Source of the DNA: Tubulanus polymorphus
Lineage: Eukaryota > Nemertea > Palaeonemertea > Tubulaniformes > Tubulanidae
NCBI RefSeq assembly: GCF_964204645.1
Contig: NC_134026.1
Span: 13,544,450-13,608,449, forward strand
Reading direction: 5' to 3'
Length of the DNA stretch: 64,000 bases
Shown: positions 21,630 to 32,960 of the stretch, piece by piece
How the letters are laid out: the number at the start of each line of letters is the position of its first letter
Numbering within the stretch: position 1 is the first letter of the stretch
The notes under the pieces: generated by a model
Database searches by the model: none
What the model saw: the letters and a program-made list of their open reading frames with translations, nothing else
What the model was told of the DNA's origin: nothing
Translations under genes and position numbers: made by a program

Positions 21630-23088
21630 TTGACTGATCTCTCTATTTGATCCAGTAAGCGCAGCAGGACTGGTGTGGGCGGGAACGCATACGCATGCAT
21701 CCCCGACCAGTCCAGAGAGAAGGCATCGACCCCCCCTTCCACACGGCCAGCATTTCTAGGAAATTTTTGTGGTTGGTGGCCTCGTAGCAGGACAATCTCC
21801 CGGCTTTGAGTCGGTTCTCCAGATGTGCCCCCCATCCTTGGTGACTGGCATCCGTGAATACACTGGAGCCTCTAACGGGGCTAGTGACACCCCGAGCCGA
21901 AGATTCGTAGTTGCCGCCCACCACTGAAGATCCGGACTTAGATGGGTTGGAGGTACGGGAATCAAGGTCTCCCAGTTGCCCTTTGACTGAGACCAGAAGA
22001 CCTTCCAATATTGTTGCAAGCGCCTGCTTCTGAGGCGGCCTAAGGGTACCACCAGACCCATGGAGCTGATGGAGCCTAGAAGCCGTGACCAGTAACGAGC
22101 TGTTCTCGGGGTTGTGGACACTCCCGCTACAGCTTCTTGAAGTTTGGCTACTCGGGCCATAGACGGAAAGACTTTGCCGATTCGGAGATGGAAGTCCATG
22201 CCGAGATAAGTGAACAGTTGGGCCGGCGTCAACTGAGATTTTTTCCCTGTTTACGCGGAACCATAGCTGATGGACTAAGTCCAAGACTGAGGTCATTGCC
22301 TCCCGACATTCCTGAGCCAAATTCGCGACTATTAACCAGTCGTCGAGGTGAACGAACAGTCGAACACCCCTTGACTGAAGTACCTTCTGAACAGACTTGA
22401 CCAACTTGGTGAAAACCCACGGGGCCATACTGAGGCCAAATGGAAGAGACCTGAATTGGAACTGGCGGCCTTTCCACATTATCCTGAGAAATCGCCGAGA
22501 TTTTGGGTAAATTGGAACCTGAAAGTAAGCATCTTTCAGGTCCAATGAAGCCGCCCATTGACCCGGACGGAGCCCTTGAATCACCTCCTTGGGCTTGGTC
22601 ATCCGGAACCTTGGAATGTCTAGGTGCCGATTGAGGGATGACAGATCTATCACTGTCCGTTGACCCCCTGTGGCCTTTGGTACCATGAATATTCGAGAAA
22701 ACCAGCCGGGAGAAGTTTCGTTGCAAACTGGTTCTATCGCTCCCTTCTGGGCCAATTCCTTGAGAGCCGGAGAGATTAAGGCCTCCTGACCTGGTTTTGG
22801 CCGCATGTCGGGAGGTGACCTCATCAGGCGCGGTCTCCTTAGGAAACGGAGACGGTAACCACGAGAGACGACCCGGGAGGGCCAACCGTCTCCAAAAAGG
22901 TCGGACCAGTGGGTTGCTGCCTGCTGCAGACAACCTCCCACTGGTCCCAAAAATTTATTTCGAGTTTTTCCGAAAGGAAGAGCCCCTTTTTGGAGCCTTC
23001 CCCTTGCCTCGATACGAACCGGAACTGTTACGACCGGACGAGGCTTGACACGATTGTTGAAGTTGCGCGCTAGTTCTCCAACCGGCAT
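21400..23088 (-). pseudogene. DIRS reverse transcriptase / RNase H, frameshifted and internally deleted
   Basis: The RT frame from 23088 shows GAIEPV, SRIFMVPKATGGQRTVIDLS, motif A SLDLKDAYFQVP, motif B LPFGLSMAPWVFTK and catalytic HLDDW. At about 22240 an A-run puts the sequence out of frame: the thumb/connection (LFTYLGMDFHLRIGKVFPS) lies in the next frame. It returns near 21865 for RNase H (VFTDASHQGWGAHLE). After NFLEMLAV (about 21765) the middle of RNase H is lost and the conserved end (DAFSLDWSGMHAYAFPP, APCWPAQKWFLPLL) follows in a third frame, overlapping the recombinase start as is usual in DIRS. Confidence 0.87.
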
Positions 23089-23699
23089 CCGAAGCCGCCT
23101 GAGAAAGCGCTGAAGTTTGAGATGGTCCTGTTTGCGTCCGTGCCGAACCTTGCACCGCCGGCGTCAGACCAGAACGCTTTTTCCACGGAGTTCGGGGGTT
23201 GGACTTGGCCTGAACCTCCCGAATCTTCCTCAGCTCTGCGGAATCCGGAGCGCACCAACCGGAGAAGAGACGTGAAGACGTCCCCAATGGGGCTCTCAGC
23301 AAAGCATTGGACACCATATCCGGTAGAGTTTTGGACCTGGAGTCCATCACTGACTGACGGGAGGCTAACACAAGATTAGCCAGACCCCGAACCGACAACG
23401 GAATTACATGCGAAACAGACCGAGCCAAAGATTGGATAATCCGGTCCATTCCCTCCAGTTTTAGGGCAACTGACTCTGGGTTGGAGCCCGCATGAATGGC
23501 GGCGTGAGTCTCGCGAAGCTCACCCGTCAACACCTTAAGTGCCATATCTTGAAACGAACCAACCCTGGTAAGATTGTCCAGGATTGACGTCATGGCCACC
23601 AAACCGGACTTAGGCAAACGAATACCCGACTGTGCTGTAACAGTATCCGGGCTGATCAAAGTCACGACGGTACGAGTAAAGGCAAATGCGACCATGTCG
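22955..23699 (-). pseudogene. DIRS gag-like ORF, C-terminal part
   Basis: A frame open from the insertion border to 22955. It has a helical segment (MDRIIQSLARSVSHVIPLSV) and a serine/glycine/basic tail (SYRGKGKAPKRGSSFRK). It overlaps the RT frame by 134 bases. It is the continuation of the ORF at 27029-28641, from which it was separated by the 3.3-kb insertion; removing the insertion and one copy of its 3-bp duplication keeps the two parts in frame. Confidence 0.8.
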
Positions 23700-24813
23700 A
23701 ACGTTATGACGTAGCGCGTCTCTATTGGTTAAATTGATTGTTGCGCTAAAAATAGCTTCGCGGTTGAGCGCGCGTGTTGAATGAATACGGAACGGCACCC
23801 GGACTAATGTCACGTTTTAAGGTATTAAGTTTTTGGGATTCGAACCGAAACATATCTAAAACGAAATTATACGTGTTTTAGCGTTTAGCTATGTTCCAGT
23901 TTTCTCAACTTTCGCCATATTAATTTCCCAGGGCGGCGCTGAAAACCAGGAAGTAATTTTGTCATTTTGCCGGTTTTGGGCCTCCGAAATCTCAAAGTTT
24001 TGGAAGAATTTAAGGTAGAATAGACAGTTCAGTCATCCAAATACCCAATAGTATTAAAACCCATCTAAAAAAGAATAGAATGATACCTTATATGTCTATA
24101 TGGCATTGGAAATAAGTGAGATATTCCCAGTTTCTCGTACTACTTCAAAACTAATTTTATGAGCTAGCGTTTTTACCTTATTAATTTTGATGACTTTTAC
24201 CCGAATATAATTGGGTTCATTCGAAATCTGAAAACATACGTAATTAGATCTTGTTCTCCTGTCAATTTTGATATATAGAATGTGTACTCCCTATTACGAG
24301 TTGACTTAGAATTTGTGTCATCAAGTTAGGCCTAATCGTAAACTGCGGACCAAATTCGAAAATTATTGTAATTGGACTAGTGCCACAGTCTATAAAACAC
24401 ATACTGAGACTTATTGAATCCTGAAATGAAGGACTGTTATGAGAGTAATCATTTGGCATAAGGAAATATTGAATTCGTTGCGTAATATGTCTAAACTAGG
24501 ATTTTCCACGAGAAAGGCGTAAAAGCGCAGGCGTTACCTCAATTTTGGCTCTGACACAGAAATTTGTGTGCAGGTCTTCGGGTGGTGGGGCCATTTTTGT
24601 AGGGGATTTCCCTGAAAATTCTGACTAATTACTGCGCTGTCACAGTAAACAATTGATTAATACAGACTCGAAAATGTGTGTCTGTCCTGTCCAACAGTGC
24701 CGCACCCTTGTTGTGGAAACGGCTAAAGGGAAATAAATTTGATTGATCTGTTTCTCGTGGAAAACCAGCCTATGGCTCATTTTCACGCATCTCACATCTA
24801 ATGTCGAATTCAG

Positions 24814-25285
24814 TTTTGTTTGAAAGGATATCAGGTTGTCTGGCTCAGTAAGTGTTTAGTGTAGGCCTACTAGGGACCTATGTTTATTGTATTGGAAGAT
24901 TGCCAAAAATCTTTGAATTGTTAATTTTATTTTAAAGATAATATATTTTTTGTTTTATAGGATTCGTCAGTTATTTGTCAGACATAGCAGATATTTTATA
25001 ACCGATTTTCCCATTCAAATGTAAGTTGTATCGAGCAGAAATTTGCATTTTTTTCATATTTATTTGTTTATAACATAATATTGACATTTGTTTATTTCAG
25101 GTAGATGGCAAGTAGCGTGCATTTGGTTCTGATGGTACCCATGGAATTCAGCAGTTGGCCTTCCATATCATATCAATACATTTTACAAATTAGTAACCGC
25201 AATTGCTCAAATGGCTTGTTGCATTCAAACCTTCTGTCTCATTGTTTTAGGTTGGAAATAAAAGATTGATGTACTTTCAATTTGC
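24814..25285 (+). CDS. Candidate spliced small gene in the 3.3-kb insertion (plus strand)
   Basis: Three exons with canonical junctions: 24814-24847 (acceptor TCGAATTCAG, donor CTCA then GTAAGTG), 24961-25020 (acceptor TTTTGTTTTATAG, donor AAAT then GTAAGT), and a last exon from 25101 (acceptor TTTATTTCAG). One frame stays open through both joins and ends at TAG 25102-25104. AATAAA follows at 25257-25262. The C-terminal peptide includes LFERISGCLAQIRQLF. Upstream exons were not found. No family was recognised. Confidence 0.4.
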
Positions 25286-25792
25286 TTCTTTTTCTGACTG
25301 CGATATACGTATATTACCACGTCTACAGCTCGTTGAACCCGGGTTTCAAAGTATGCGGGTTCATATGAACCCAGCGTTTGCAGGGCTGCATCTACACTTA
25401 ATTTAGCTCCAGTAACTGAATCCACATCTGGTCTCAGTTTCACAAAAGAGTTAAACTCAAATTTTTGGTGTAATTGCTATTGGGTACTTCATGTTTTGAA
25501 TGAGGACAACAATTCAAACTTAACCGTTTTAGGCTTAAACTTTTTCGTGAAACTGGGCCCTGTAGAGTTTTTCGTGAACATAGGTTCAATTCTCAATAGG
25601 TTATATAACTCCTTTTTCAAAAACCTGGCTTTTTGCATTCAACCCGTGTTTCGAGCTTAGTGTAGACGCATAACCTCGGTATAAGATGCAAGTGTAGACG
25701 AAGCTTCTCTTATTTTCTTCTGTTAGTAGGAATGAATAGGAATTCACGACTTCAAGAATACGCATAAGAAAAAGCTCTTTTATATGTTTAGA

Positions 25793-26590
25793 TTTATTCA
25801 AACATCAAAGTGAAAAGATGGAAACAAGTAAAATCTTGACAATCCCCAGTTTAAAGATTCAACTTCATGCCCTTGTACTTGATATCTGCATCACCTAAAA
25901 ATGAATAAAAGCAAACAAAAAAATCAATTGATTGCTGAAAGTTAAATGATTCAATACAGCAGCGATGACTACAGATGATGTATTTACCATTCAGTCAGTG
26001 AGGCCTACTCACTTTTTATCATCTCCAATCCTGTAAACCTGGCTTATCTAGTCACAAGTTGACCTCTAAATTAGCATTGTTCCGGTTCCTGTAACAGGCT
26101 GAACTCTCTGAAAAAAAAAAACATTGCCTTTGAAATAAAAAAATTGCATGTGGAAATTTATCTCAAGACTTCATAGTTATGTAAATAAATGACATGAATA
26201 GCCTACCGTCTTACGACTCTAAGAGGCCTAGGCCTACTTTTCGGGTCCATGGAAAAATCATTCGACACTAGTAGATAGGTGGTCTGTCAAAAATGTTTCC
26301 TAAAAATAAGATAAGTAGCAGTGAGTACACTACCTACACGTACACTCAACCCCCAGTAGATTGTTTGATGAGAACCTAATCTACTAAAGTATCGCTTGTC
26401 CATGTTTTTGTAGACTACATTAAAGTGTGGATGGAGTAGACACTTGAAGATAATTAGACACCGTAGAATTGAGTGCAGGACACTTACATTTGTTTCGTTT
26501 ATTCTTCTCGTTAGGACCTTGGCTGCTTCGGGAATCAGGTTCCGATTCGATGCGACAGAAGAGTAGTAGTAGGCCTGTACCACATGGCAT
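25793..26590 (-). CDS. Candidate spliced small gene in the 3.3-kb insertion (minus strand)
   Basis: Exon 26488-26590 begins with ATG and ends at a strong donor (AAAT then GTAAGTG). Exon 25851-25894 has acceptor CATTTTTAG and ends in TAA at 25851-25853. The two join in phase 1 without a stop, giving a peptide of about 48 residues that includes SRSSQGPNEKNKRNK and DADIKYKGMKLNL. AATAAA lies at 25793-25798. A YY1-like box lies about 200 bases upstream. The function is unknown, and other exons may exist. Confidence 0.4.
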
Positions 26591-26789
26591 GACCGAGTAC
26601 CGACAGCTGATATTTTATCGGTCGTAGCGCACTATTTTATCATGATCCATAGCCATATTCCAACCTTGGTGCCTTGAGTGCGGTACAGTTATTCTTTTAA
26701 ACGGACTTGGGCCATTTGTGATGTGAAATACTACATTTTATACCAGATCCAGTCAGTTAAAGAACATTCTCCGTCTTGTTTATCATGAC

Positions 26790-26801
26790 GGCCGCCATTT
26801 T
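26790..26801 (-). promoter_or_regulatory. YY1-type promoter element
   Basis: CAAAATGGCGGCC on the minus strand matches the YY1 motif commonly found at animal transcription or translation starts. It lies upstream of the minus-strand exon at 26488-26590. Confidence 0.4.
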
Positions 26802-27028
26802 GACTAGCGGTAATTGATGATTGACACCAATCAAATTTTTAAAACTAATCTTCCAGCGATGTTGCTTTCAATTAATTTTATGTTTTATATGTTATTTATA
26901 GTCTTTAAATGGATTCTTTTATAAATATTATTTAAAATACATCGCAGAATAGATTTTAGATCCTTCCACGCGCGTATCGCGAGACCGCGCGGTGTTGTTT
27001 ATTAAGAGTATTATGACGTCATAACAAC

Positions 27029-28641
27029 ATTCGCGCACCTAGATAGTTCACGTGTTTGGTGTCAAGGTCGCTGAAAGTTGCGGCTCTGTACCTTCGTGAA
27101 GTATAATCAGCATCCAGGCAGTTATGACTGTGATCCACAGCACCTGGAGTTGCGTAATACGCCGAGCGAAATGCGCCTATAGGTGGATCGGTTGAACTAA
27201 AATATTTCCCAGATTTCATACCCCGTTCTGGAGGGGGAAATGAAAATGTTCCAGGTCGACATTCACCCCATAATTGCGTATCCAATCGAGCCCATTCTCT
27301 CGAAAGCGCTAACGATTCCCGTAAAACTTTAAGATCGGAGTCTGGAGGGCGATAAGCTTCCATTGACTCACCGACCAGAGGAGCTGCTGTGGGCTTAGCG
27401 CGAGTTGCCCCGTGCTTGACAAAGAACTCACTTATCATCGCTCTAAATGGCATGTCCCCCGCTGGTTCGGATAAAACTGAAGGGGACGGAGATACATTGC
27501 GAACCAGGGAAGCCCCCATCGTCTGGGGCAACCCACAATTGCTCGCGACAGGAACGACCCCAGAAGGAATTGCCGCTTCTCGGACCGGATCCTCATTGAA
27601 ATCAGACCCTACCGCAGCATCCAGGAATTCAGAGTCAGAATTCCGAAGAACTGAGTGGGCTGGCGAACTTCTAACTGGACAATCAGGAATAGGCTTACCT
27701 GTTGTAGAGGTTGCAGCGACTTGTTGCGACGAAGATAACAAGTTTAAAATTTTCTCTTCAAATACATGGAAATCCTTCTGAGTCAGGTATTTTCCAGTAT
27801 CCCAACGACCATGCCGACTTCGGTGACGGTCCCTCAAACGGGATCGAGACCTACTAGAAGAATCGCCTTCATCGCTAACCGACGTCGACGAACGATGAGA
27901 AGACCGACGGCGAAACTTCCGACAATAATGATCGTAGTCCCTCTCGCGATCAAACCTTGATCTGCGAGAAGGAGATCTTGCTCGTTTATTACGCTCACGG
28001 CGTCTAAATCTAGTGGGAGAGCGAGCTCTATCCCCGGAGCGACGATCACAATCAGACGATGAACGTACCGGATGTTTTGAACCGGACAACGTCTGGACCG
28101 GACCGGCCCGAACCGGACCGATGCCCGACCCGGACCGGACCAGTACCGACCGAACTGGTGCGGGCGGTTCCCGACTACCGCGGCCCGCACTTGGTTCCGA
28201 ACATGTAGTCTGAACCGGCCGAACCGGTGAACGACCAGAGACCGGTGAATGACCGGAAACCGGTGCCGGTGAACCAGCGTTCCTCCCCGGTGAACGGAGT
28301 TGGGAAGCCGATCGTACCTGAACGACCGGCGACCGCTCCGCTTTATGATAAGAAACAGGATTAGAAACGTCGGTTGGCACGTTGGCCGAAACCGACGAAT
28401 CCCTGCTAACTCCACGACGATCTCTTAGTTTAAGAGCCTTATCGGCCCGAAGCCCAAGGTCCTCGGACCACACCTCGCAAATCTTGCAAGGATTGCTCCT
28501 TGCACATATTTGATCGGATTTGCGCCTGCACGACGCACACGAATCGTGGTTGTCCCAGGCGCCAAACAAATGCCTGCATCCCTCCCCGCCACGATGTTGA
28601 CCCTTAAGAGGGGGTGGCATAATTATCCTGTTACAAATCAA
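27029..28641 (-). pseudogene. DIRS gag-like ORF, N-terminal part, interrupted
   Basis: About 540 codons from 28641 (a second ATG, MPPPLKGQ, lies near 28620). Residues about 20-58 form a Cys/His cluster (CRHLFGAWDNHDSCASC then CKICEVW), like the zinc-binding heads of DIRS gag proteins. Residues 100-290 are arginine/serine-rich and proline-rich. A conserved-looking C-terminal part follows. The frame is broken at 27028 by the 3.3-kb insertion. The protein is thought to package the element RNA. Confidence 0.85.
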
Positions 28642-28827
28642 ATCAATTCAATTCAATCAAATTATATTTGTAAATAAAATTCTTACGAAAAAATAGAAAC
28701 CAGGCATAACCCCCAAACCGAACGGACTCACCGTTATGAGAGTGAAAACTCCCTAATATCCTAATTCCCAGATTTTTACGGCGAAAAAATCCAACGCGTT
28801 CTACTGCGAGAACGCCAAGAAAAAAGA

Positions 28828-28942
28828 TGGCTAAATGCAATACCGCAGGGCCGGGTCGTATAGAAAAACCATTGGCGATCAATCCTAATTTAGAAAATAT
28901 TGGGAAAAACCATAGGAAAGGGTACAGTACTCGACGGAAATA
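28828..28942 (-). repeat. DIRS terminal repeat (5' end of element)
   Basis: Inverted counterpart of 19383-19500. Its outermost bases (CTCGACGGAAATA on the plus strand) are the ones copied into the internal complementary region. Confidence 0.85.
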
Positions 28943-28961
28943 CATACTGTGTAATATCATA

Positions 28962-29654
28962 AAGTCTATCCCAGTGGTTATGACCGCAGCATTTCACTCT
29001 CAAAGAGCCAGTATCAACAACAATTTAATTGATACTGACAGCTTCAAGTGGTCAAACTCACCATGAGCATCGCTGCTTCGCTGGACCCCAGCTGCTTGTT
29101 ACTATGGTTACAGGCAAGAGTGAATAAAGAGCAAAACTTTTCCACACTTAATCCAAGAAAATGAAGTAATAAGCAATGAAAATTCAGTTTTGAAGTCTTG
29201 TTGCATTCAAGAGTGAATATTTTCGCTGGATGCTGAAGTCGGTGTTTACATTATGAAGCGTCAAAACCAATTTCCGAGTTGAAAGATTATATTTAGACGG
29301 AGTTTCAAGCAAAACAACAGCACTCGACTCATGAGATGATTCCAGATTATATATGCTCAAACTCTGAAGAGTTTATAGATGTACAAAATAAATCAATCAG
29401 ATTGAATTTGCCACATGACATGATTATTCCCAAAATGAAAATAAAAAATTCAAGAAAGGATTTTGTAAAATTATAAAAATAGGAATTTTATATCCTTTCA
29501 TGAATGGCCAGGATGGTATATTATTCACTCTTGAATGCAGTAGTCGCTTGACCTCAATTACTCGTACGGCTGAGTGATAGAAACCACAGGGATCCCGATA
29601 TGTTAGTGTAACAACTCTTTGATGCACCGCGGTCATAACTACTGGGATAGACTT
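28962..29654. mobile_element. 693-bp MITE with TA target duplication
   Basis: Terminal inverted repeats begin AAGTCTATCCCAGT and extend about 26 bases. TA flanks at 28960-28961 and 29655-29656. The flanks join seamlessly into the 145-bp satellite (AATATCATA with GTCCTGC), which shows the empty site. There is no coding capacity. The TA duplication suggests a Tc1/mariner-type mobiliser. Confidence 0.8.
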
Positions 29655-30022
29655 TAGTCCTGCAATCAATGGTTCTTCTTGAATCACGTTCACAGTGTTT
29701 CAGATGAATGACCCGAAGTGACCTTGACTTTTGATTATTGGACCCCGAAATCAATAGGGCATATCCTCTACCTAGGGGTAATCATACTGGGTAATATCAT
29801 AGCCCTGCGATCAACGGTTCTTCTTGAATCCCTTTCACAAGGTTTCACATGACCTGTAGTGACCTTGACCTTCAATCCTACGTCCCCAAAATCAATAGGG
29901 CAGATCCTCTCTCTAGGGGTAATCATACTGTGTAGTATCATAGTCCTACGATCAACTGTTCTTCTTTCACAAAAAGTGAACGCAATAGCCCGCTGGGACT
30001 AAAGTCCCAAGTGGGCTAAAAA
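29655..30022 (+). repeat. 145-bp array, right part, ending in a HINE family-1 terminus
   Basis: Two more satellite units (CATACTG..TAATATCAT, TGACCTTGACC) lead at about 29962 into GTGAACGCAATAGCCCGC, the final hairpin and CTAAAAA, identical to the 3' end of the family-1 HINEs. The array is therefore the core of a HINE-type element with a different satellite. Confidence 0.7.
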
Positions 30023-30580
30023 GAGATGGAACTTATACCAACAGAAACTTTGGGATTGCAAGCATTAGAGGGTCATTTTGACACCAGGTTGGCATCTTTA
30101 AATGAATTTGAATGAGATATTTATATCATCGAAATCCAATGAACGGACATCATGATACCATGTAACTCACATGGAGTGATTGATTAATTTCAATTCTCAG
30201 TACTCAGTAGACTAAAATGTGTATATTAATTCCACTTTTGTGTGAAATTCCAACAGAAAAAAACCAATAAACCAAAGTTTAACCAATCTAACCACCTGCC
30301 ATTGTGGGATATATTTTCGCATGTTGCAGAGGAGACATTTTAATCCAATCTGAAATTATTAACCAGGAACCGGTTCAACAGTTCTTGATGAAATCTGCCT
30401 CAGAGTTAGTTTTAACTCAGAGTCAGAAACTAAATCTAAGTTGGCTGACTCAGTCAGTTAGTTTTGTGTTCCACAGTTCTCATTTAACTGAGAGTCAAAG
30501 TTATATCTCTATAGTAAGCATCTTAACTCAGAGTTTGAAGTGATCATTCTCAAAATGGCAACTTCCAGCAACAAAAAGCA
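30023..30580. other. Non-coding stretch
   Basis: AACTCAGAGTC-like words recur several times at 30400-30540. No gene seen. Confidence 0.4.
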
Positions 30581-30816
30581 GCATAAAACTAGAATGTCGC
30601 TGAAGACGACTGATGCCCTCACATCAGGTGAAACCCCTGAGTGTAAAATACACCCCGAGCGTATGTTGACCTATATATGAAGGCGGGAAATGAAAAATAC
30701 AAAACCTTTGACCTACAACACCCGAAATATAATCAATTACTCATGGCCTCTAGGGTAACCCATCCAAAAAAATCACCAAATTATCTTAAACCGCCTATGA
30801 GATAGGGCCGGAAATG
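30581..30816 (+). mobile_element. HINE-like family 5, 5' fragment
   Basis: It matches 44523-44780, including the GCTGAAGACGACTGATGCCC start and one core unit. It is cut off where the family-2 element begins. Confidence 0.65.
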
Positions 30817-32519
30817 AACAAGAGGCCCACAGGCCTTATACCTTCATGCCACAGTAGAAGAAGAATGATCCAGTTTTCAAAGTTTCACAGAAAGATTTAC
30901 ATTGTAATGATGTAACAAGTTTTAAACTAGGGGTCCAGGGACACCATGCCCACTTGGGAAGTGGTTTCCAATGCTCAACAATCTAACAATTTCAATATTC
31001 AACGCCCCCTGGTGACCATATACAAAAACCAATGACCTTGAAACTCACTTCAATCATAGAACATTTCAGCAGCTACGATTGATAACAAAATATGCCTCGG
31101 TACCAATTTGATATGGAAATACTATTAAGTAATTCTACTATTCAGTGCCCCCTGGTGACCATATGCAAAACCCAATGACCTTGAAACTCACAACAATCAT
31201 AGAACATGTCATAAACTACAACTTTGCAATCGATCATGGTAACATATTATGCCTTGGTACCAATCTAATAAGGAAACACTAAGTTATTCTACTATTCAAC
31301 GCCCCCTGGTGACCATATAGAATAACTAATGTCCTTAAAACTCACCACAATCATAGACAATGTCATGAGCTACAACTTTGCAATTGATTGTGGCAACAAA
31401 ATATGCTTAGGTATCAATATAATGTGGAAAAACTTTTTCCCACCCACGAATGAGTGCTGATGATACCAAGATGGCCGCCAATTGCGTCATAATTGGCCGA
31501 TCAAAAATACCTGGCTCAGATATAAAACATCCCTTTCCAAAGAATACCCTTCACAAATTGCAATGAGAAATGGCAAACCAGTAGGAAGCTACGGGACTCA
31601 GAATTTGGGCCAAAATTGACATTTTTGGGCACTAAAAAGGTCATAGGACAGCCATCTTGAGTCAGATCGACCCAATTTTTCTTATGCTGATGGACCCTTG
31701 GTAGATTCAAATATAAACGAAAGATCATGGTAATTGATTTAAGCGTCTTCAAAATCTCCCTCAAAAAGTGTAAAAAGTGCTGATTTTGACGAACAACAAT
31801 GGCTGCCAGTCGGCCATCTTGATTCTGACAGGGCCAGTTTTTGGGCTGAAGATGTGTCTAGGGTAGATACATGTACAAACCAAATATCAAGACATTACCT
31901 TGAAGCGTCTTCAAAACTTCCCAAAATAACTGGATTCCGCCTACGGACGGACGACGGATGAAAAGTGAACGCAATAGCCCGCTGGGACTAAAGTCCCATG
32001 TGGGCTAAAAAGTTAAGATGGTATAGGCTATGTGGCAATAATGTTCATTTTCTGGTAAAATATCTTTACACGAAAAGACAAGCACAATTTGTTCAGAAAT
32101 CTAACCTGCCCCAATCACCATCAGGGGGACATAATGAAAGGTGATCTGAAGTAGTCATAGGATATCGTGTGACCTTAAAACTTTGCCAAGGGGCTTATCA
32201 TCCCATCAACTACATCTGCAAAACTTTCATTTCCATCAATTCTGCTTCATTTATAAGTTTATCTGACATTATCTTTTTCATGTATCAAACATCCAAGAAA
32301 ATAAATATGGCCATCAGTCGGCCATCTTGGATCCAATCACAAAATAAATGCAGATGCACAACCACATATCCAGATTAACATACGTGTTAAGTTACAAGAA
32401 GAGAAAGCCAGTAGTTTACGAGATCTTCGGACAAGATTGTGTCCATGGATGGACGACAACACGCAGGACAACCTGACTCCAGTATACTCCCTACACTTTA
32501 TTGTGGGGGGCAGAGCCGT
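30817..32519 (+). mobile_element. HINE-like family 2 (copy 2), split by a family-1 element
   Basis: Starts CAAGAGGCCCACAGGCCTTA. Bases 30817-30926 and 32011-32100 are collinear with 14949-15120, with a family-1 element between. The 3' boundary is uncertain. Confidence 0.65.
30927..32010 (+). mobile_element. HINE family 1 (copy B)
   Basis: Complete by comparison with copy A: CTAGGGGTCCAGGG start, GCCCACTTGGGA subterminal repeat, three core units (starts near 31000, 31143 and 31297), a GACGGACGACGG stretch, final hairpin and CTAAAAA. The empty site is present at about 15055-15062. Confidence 0.8.
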
Positions 32520-32665
32520 ATTATAAACCAAGCTGCAACATCTCCTTTAAGTAAATGATATTTATGTTAATTGACAGAATTTTCGGTCCACCAAACAGCT
32601 TAAAATAATGTCATAAAGAAACATCCACAGACAGACAGACACAGAGACACAGATACAGATACAGA
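32520..32665 (+). repeat. Dispersed repeat family 4, fragment
   Basis: TATAAACCAAGCTGCA..ATCT and AAAGAAACATCCACAGACAG are shared with 51445-51560. It ends in a CAGA/CAGATA microsatellite. Confidence 0.6.
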
Positions 32666-32789
32666 TAAACTGTTATCAATTTGAATAATGACGGTATACT
32701 GGGGCTTTAAAAAATTGAATTTCAAATAGACCCAGGTTCAATTTGAAATTGTGCGATAAGATCTTATTTACAGGAGTATATTTACTTAC

Positions 32790-32960
32790 CCATTTCATAT
32801 AACTGTTGAATATTTCATCATGTTTCTCATGATGATCGAATGCCTTTTTCTCAATAGTAAGCACCGTGCGATTTGTGTTGTTAGAATCTCTATATACAAG
32901 TTTTGATAGTTCATTCCTTTTATTCAGTGTGCTGTGCATCACAGTTTTTTCTGTTAATCT
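32790..32960 (-). CDS. INPP5A: INPP5A exon (IEKK exon)
   Basis: A 171-nt, 57-codon exon, phase 0 at both ends, with a strong acceptor (CCTTTTCTTCTTATAG) and donor (AAATGG then GTAAGT). It contains ELSKLVYRDSNNTNRTVLTI followed by EKKAFDHHEK, aligning with the VVKLIYRESDNDRKV..IEKKLF segment of vertebrate INPP5A. It joins the exon at 47941-48025 upstream and that at 14443-14516 downstream without breaking frame. The 18-kb intron downstream contains the DIRS element. Confidence 0.88.

Larger units (their letters stand above)
23703..27025. mobile_element. 3.3-kb insertion with terminal inverted repeats and 3-bp target duplication
   Basis: Both ends begin GTTATGACGT (left plus strand, right minus strand), and AAC flanks the insertion at 23700-23702 and 27026-27028. 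It sits inside the DIRS gag-like ORF. Inner ends are GC-rich with GCGCG motifs on both sides. No known transposase is visible. Instead there are two convergent sets of splice-paired exons (24814-25285 plus, 25793-26590 minus). The 3-bp duplication fits Harbinger-, CACTA- or Academ-type integration, but the class is not determined. Confidence 0.75.
19346..28942 (-). mobile_element. DIRS-type tyrosine-recombinase retrotransposon
   Basis: On the minus strand the order is: inverted terminal repeat (28942-28828), Cys/SR-rich gag-like ORF, RT/RNase H, tyrosine recombinase, internal complementary region, terminal repeat (19500-19346). A 3.3-kb foreign insertion (23703-27025) splits the gag-like ORF, so the element proper is about 6.3 kb, normal for DIRS. 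Both flanks are the same 145-bp satellite, giving the pre-insertion context. No target-site duplication is obvious, as expected for recombinase-mediated integration. Confidence 0.88.

Noticed and set aside
27834-28415. 193-codon minus-strand frame inside the DIRS gag region
   Set aside because: Shadow frame of the arginine/serine-rich gag ORF; low-complexity codons keep it open.
32337-32531. 64-codon minus-strand frame near the INPP5A exon
   Set aside because: Lies in repeat sequence and lacks splice sites; not part of INPP5A.
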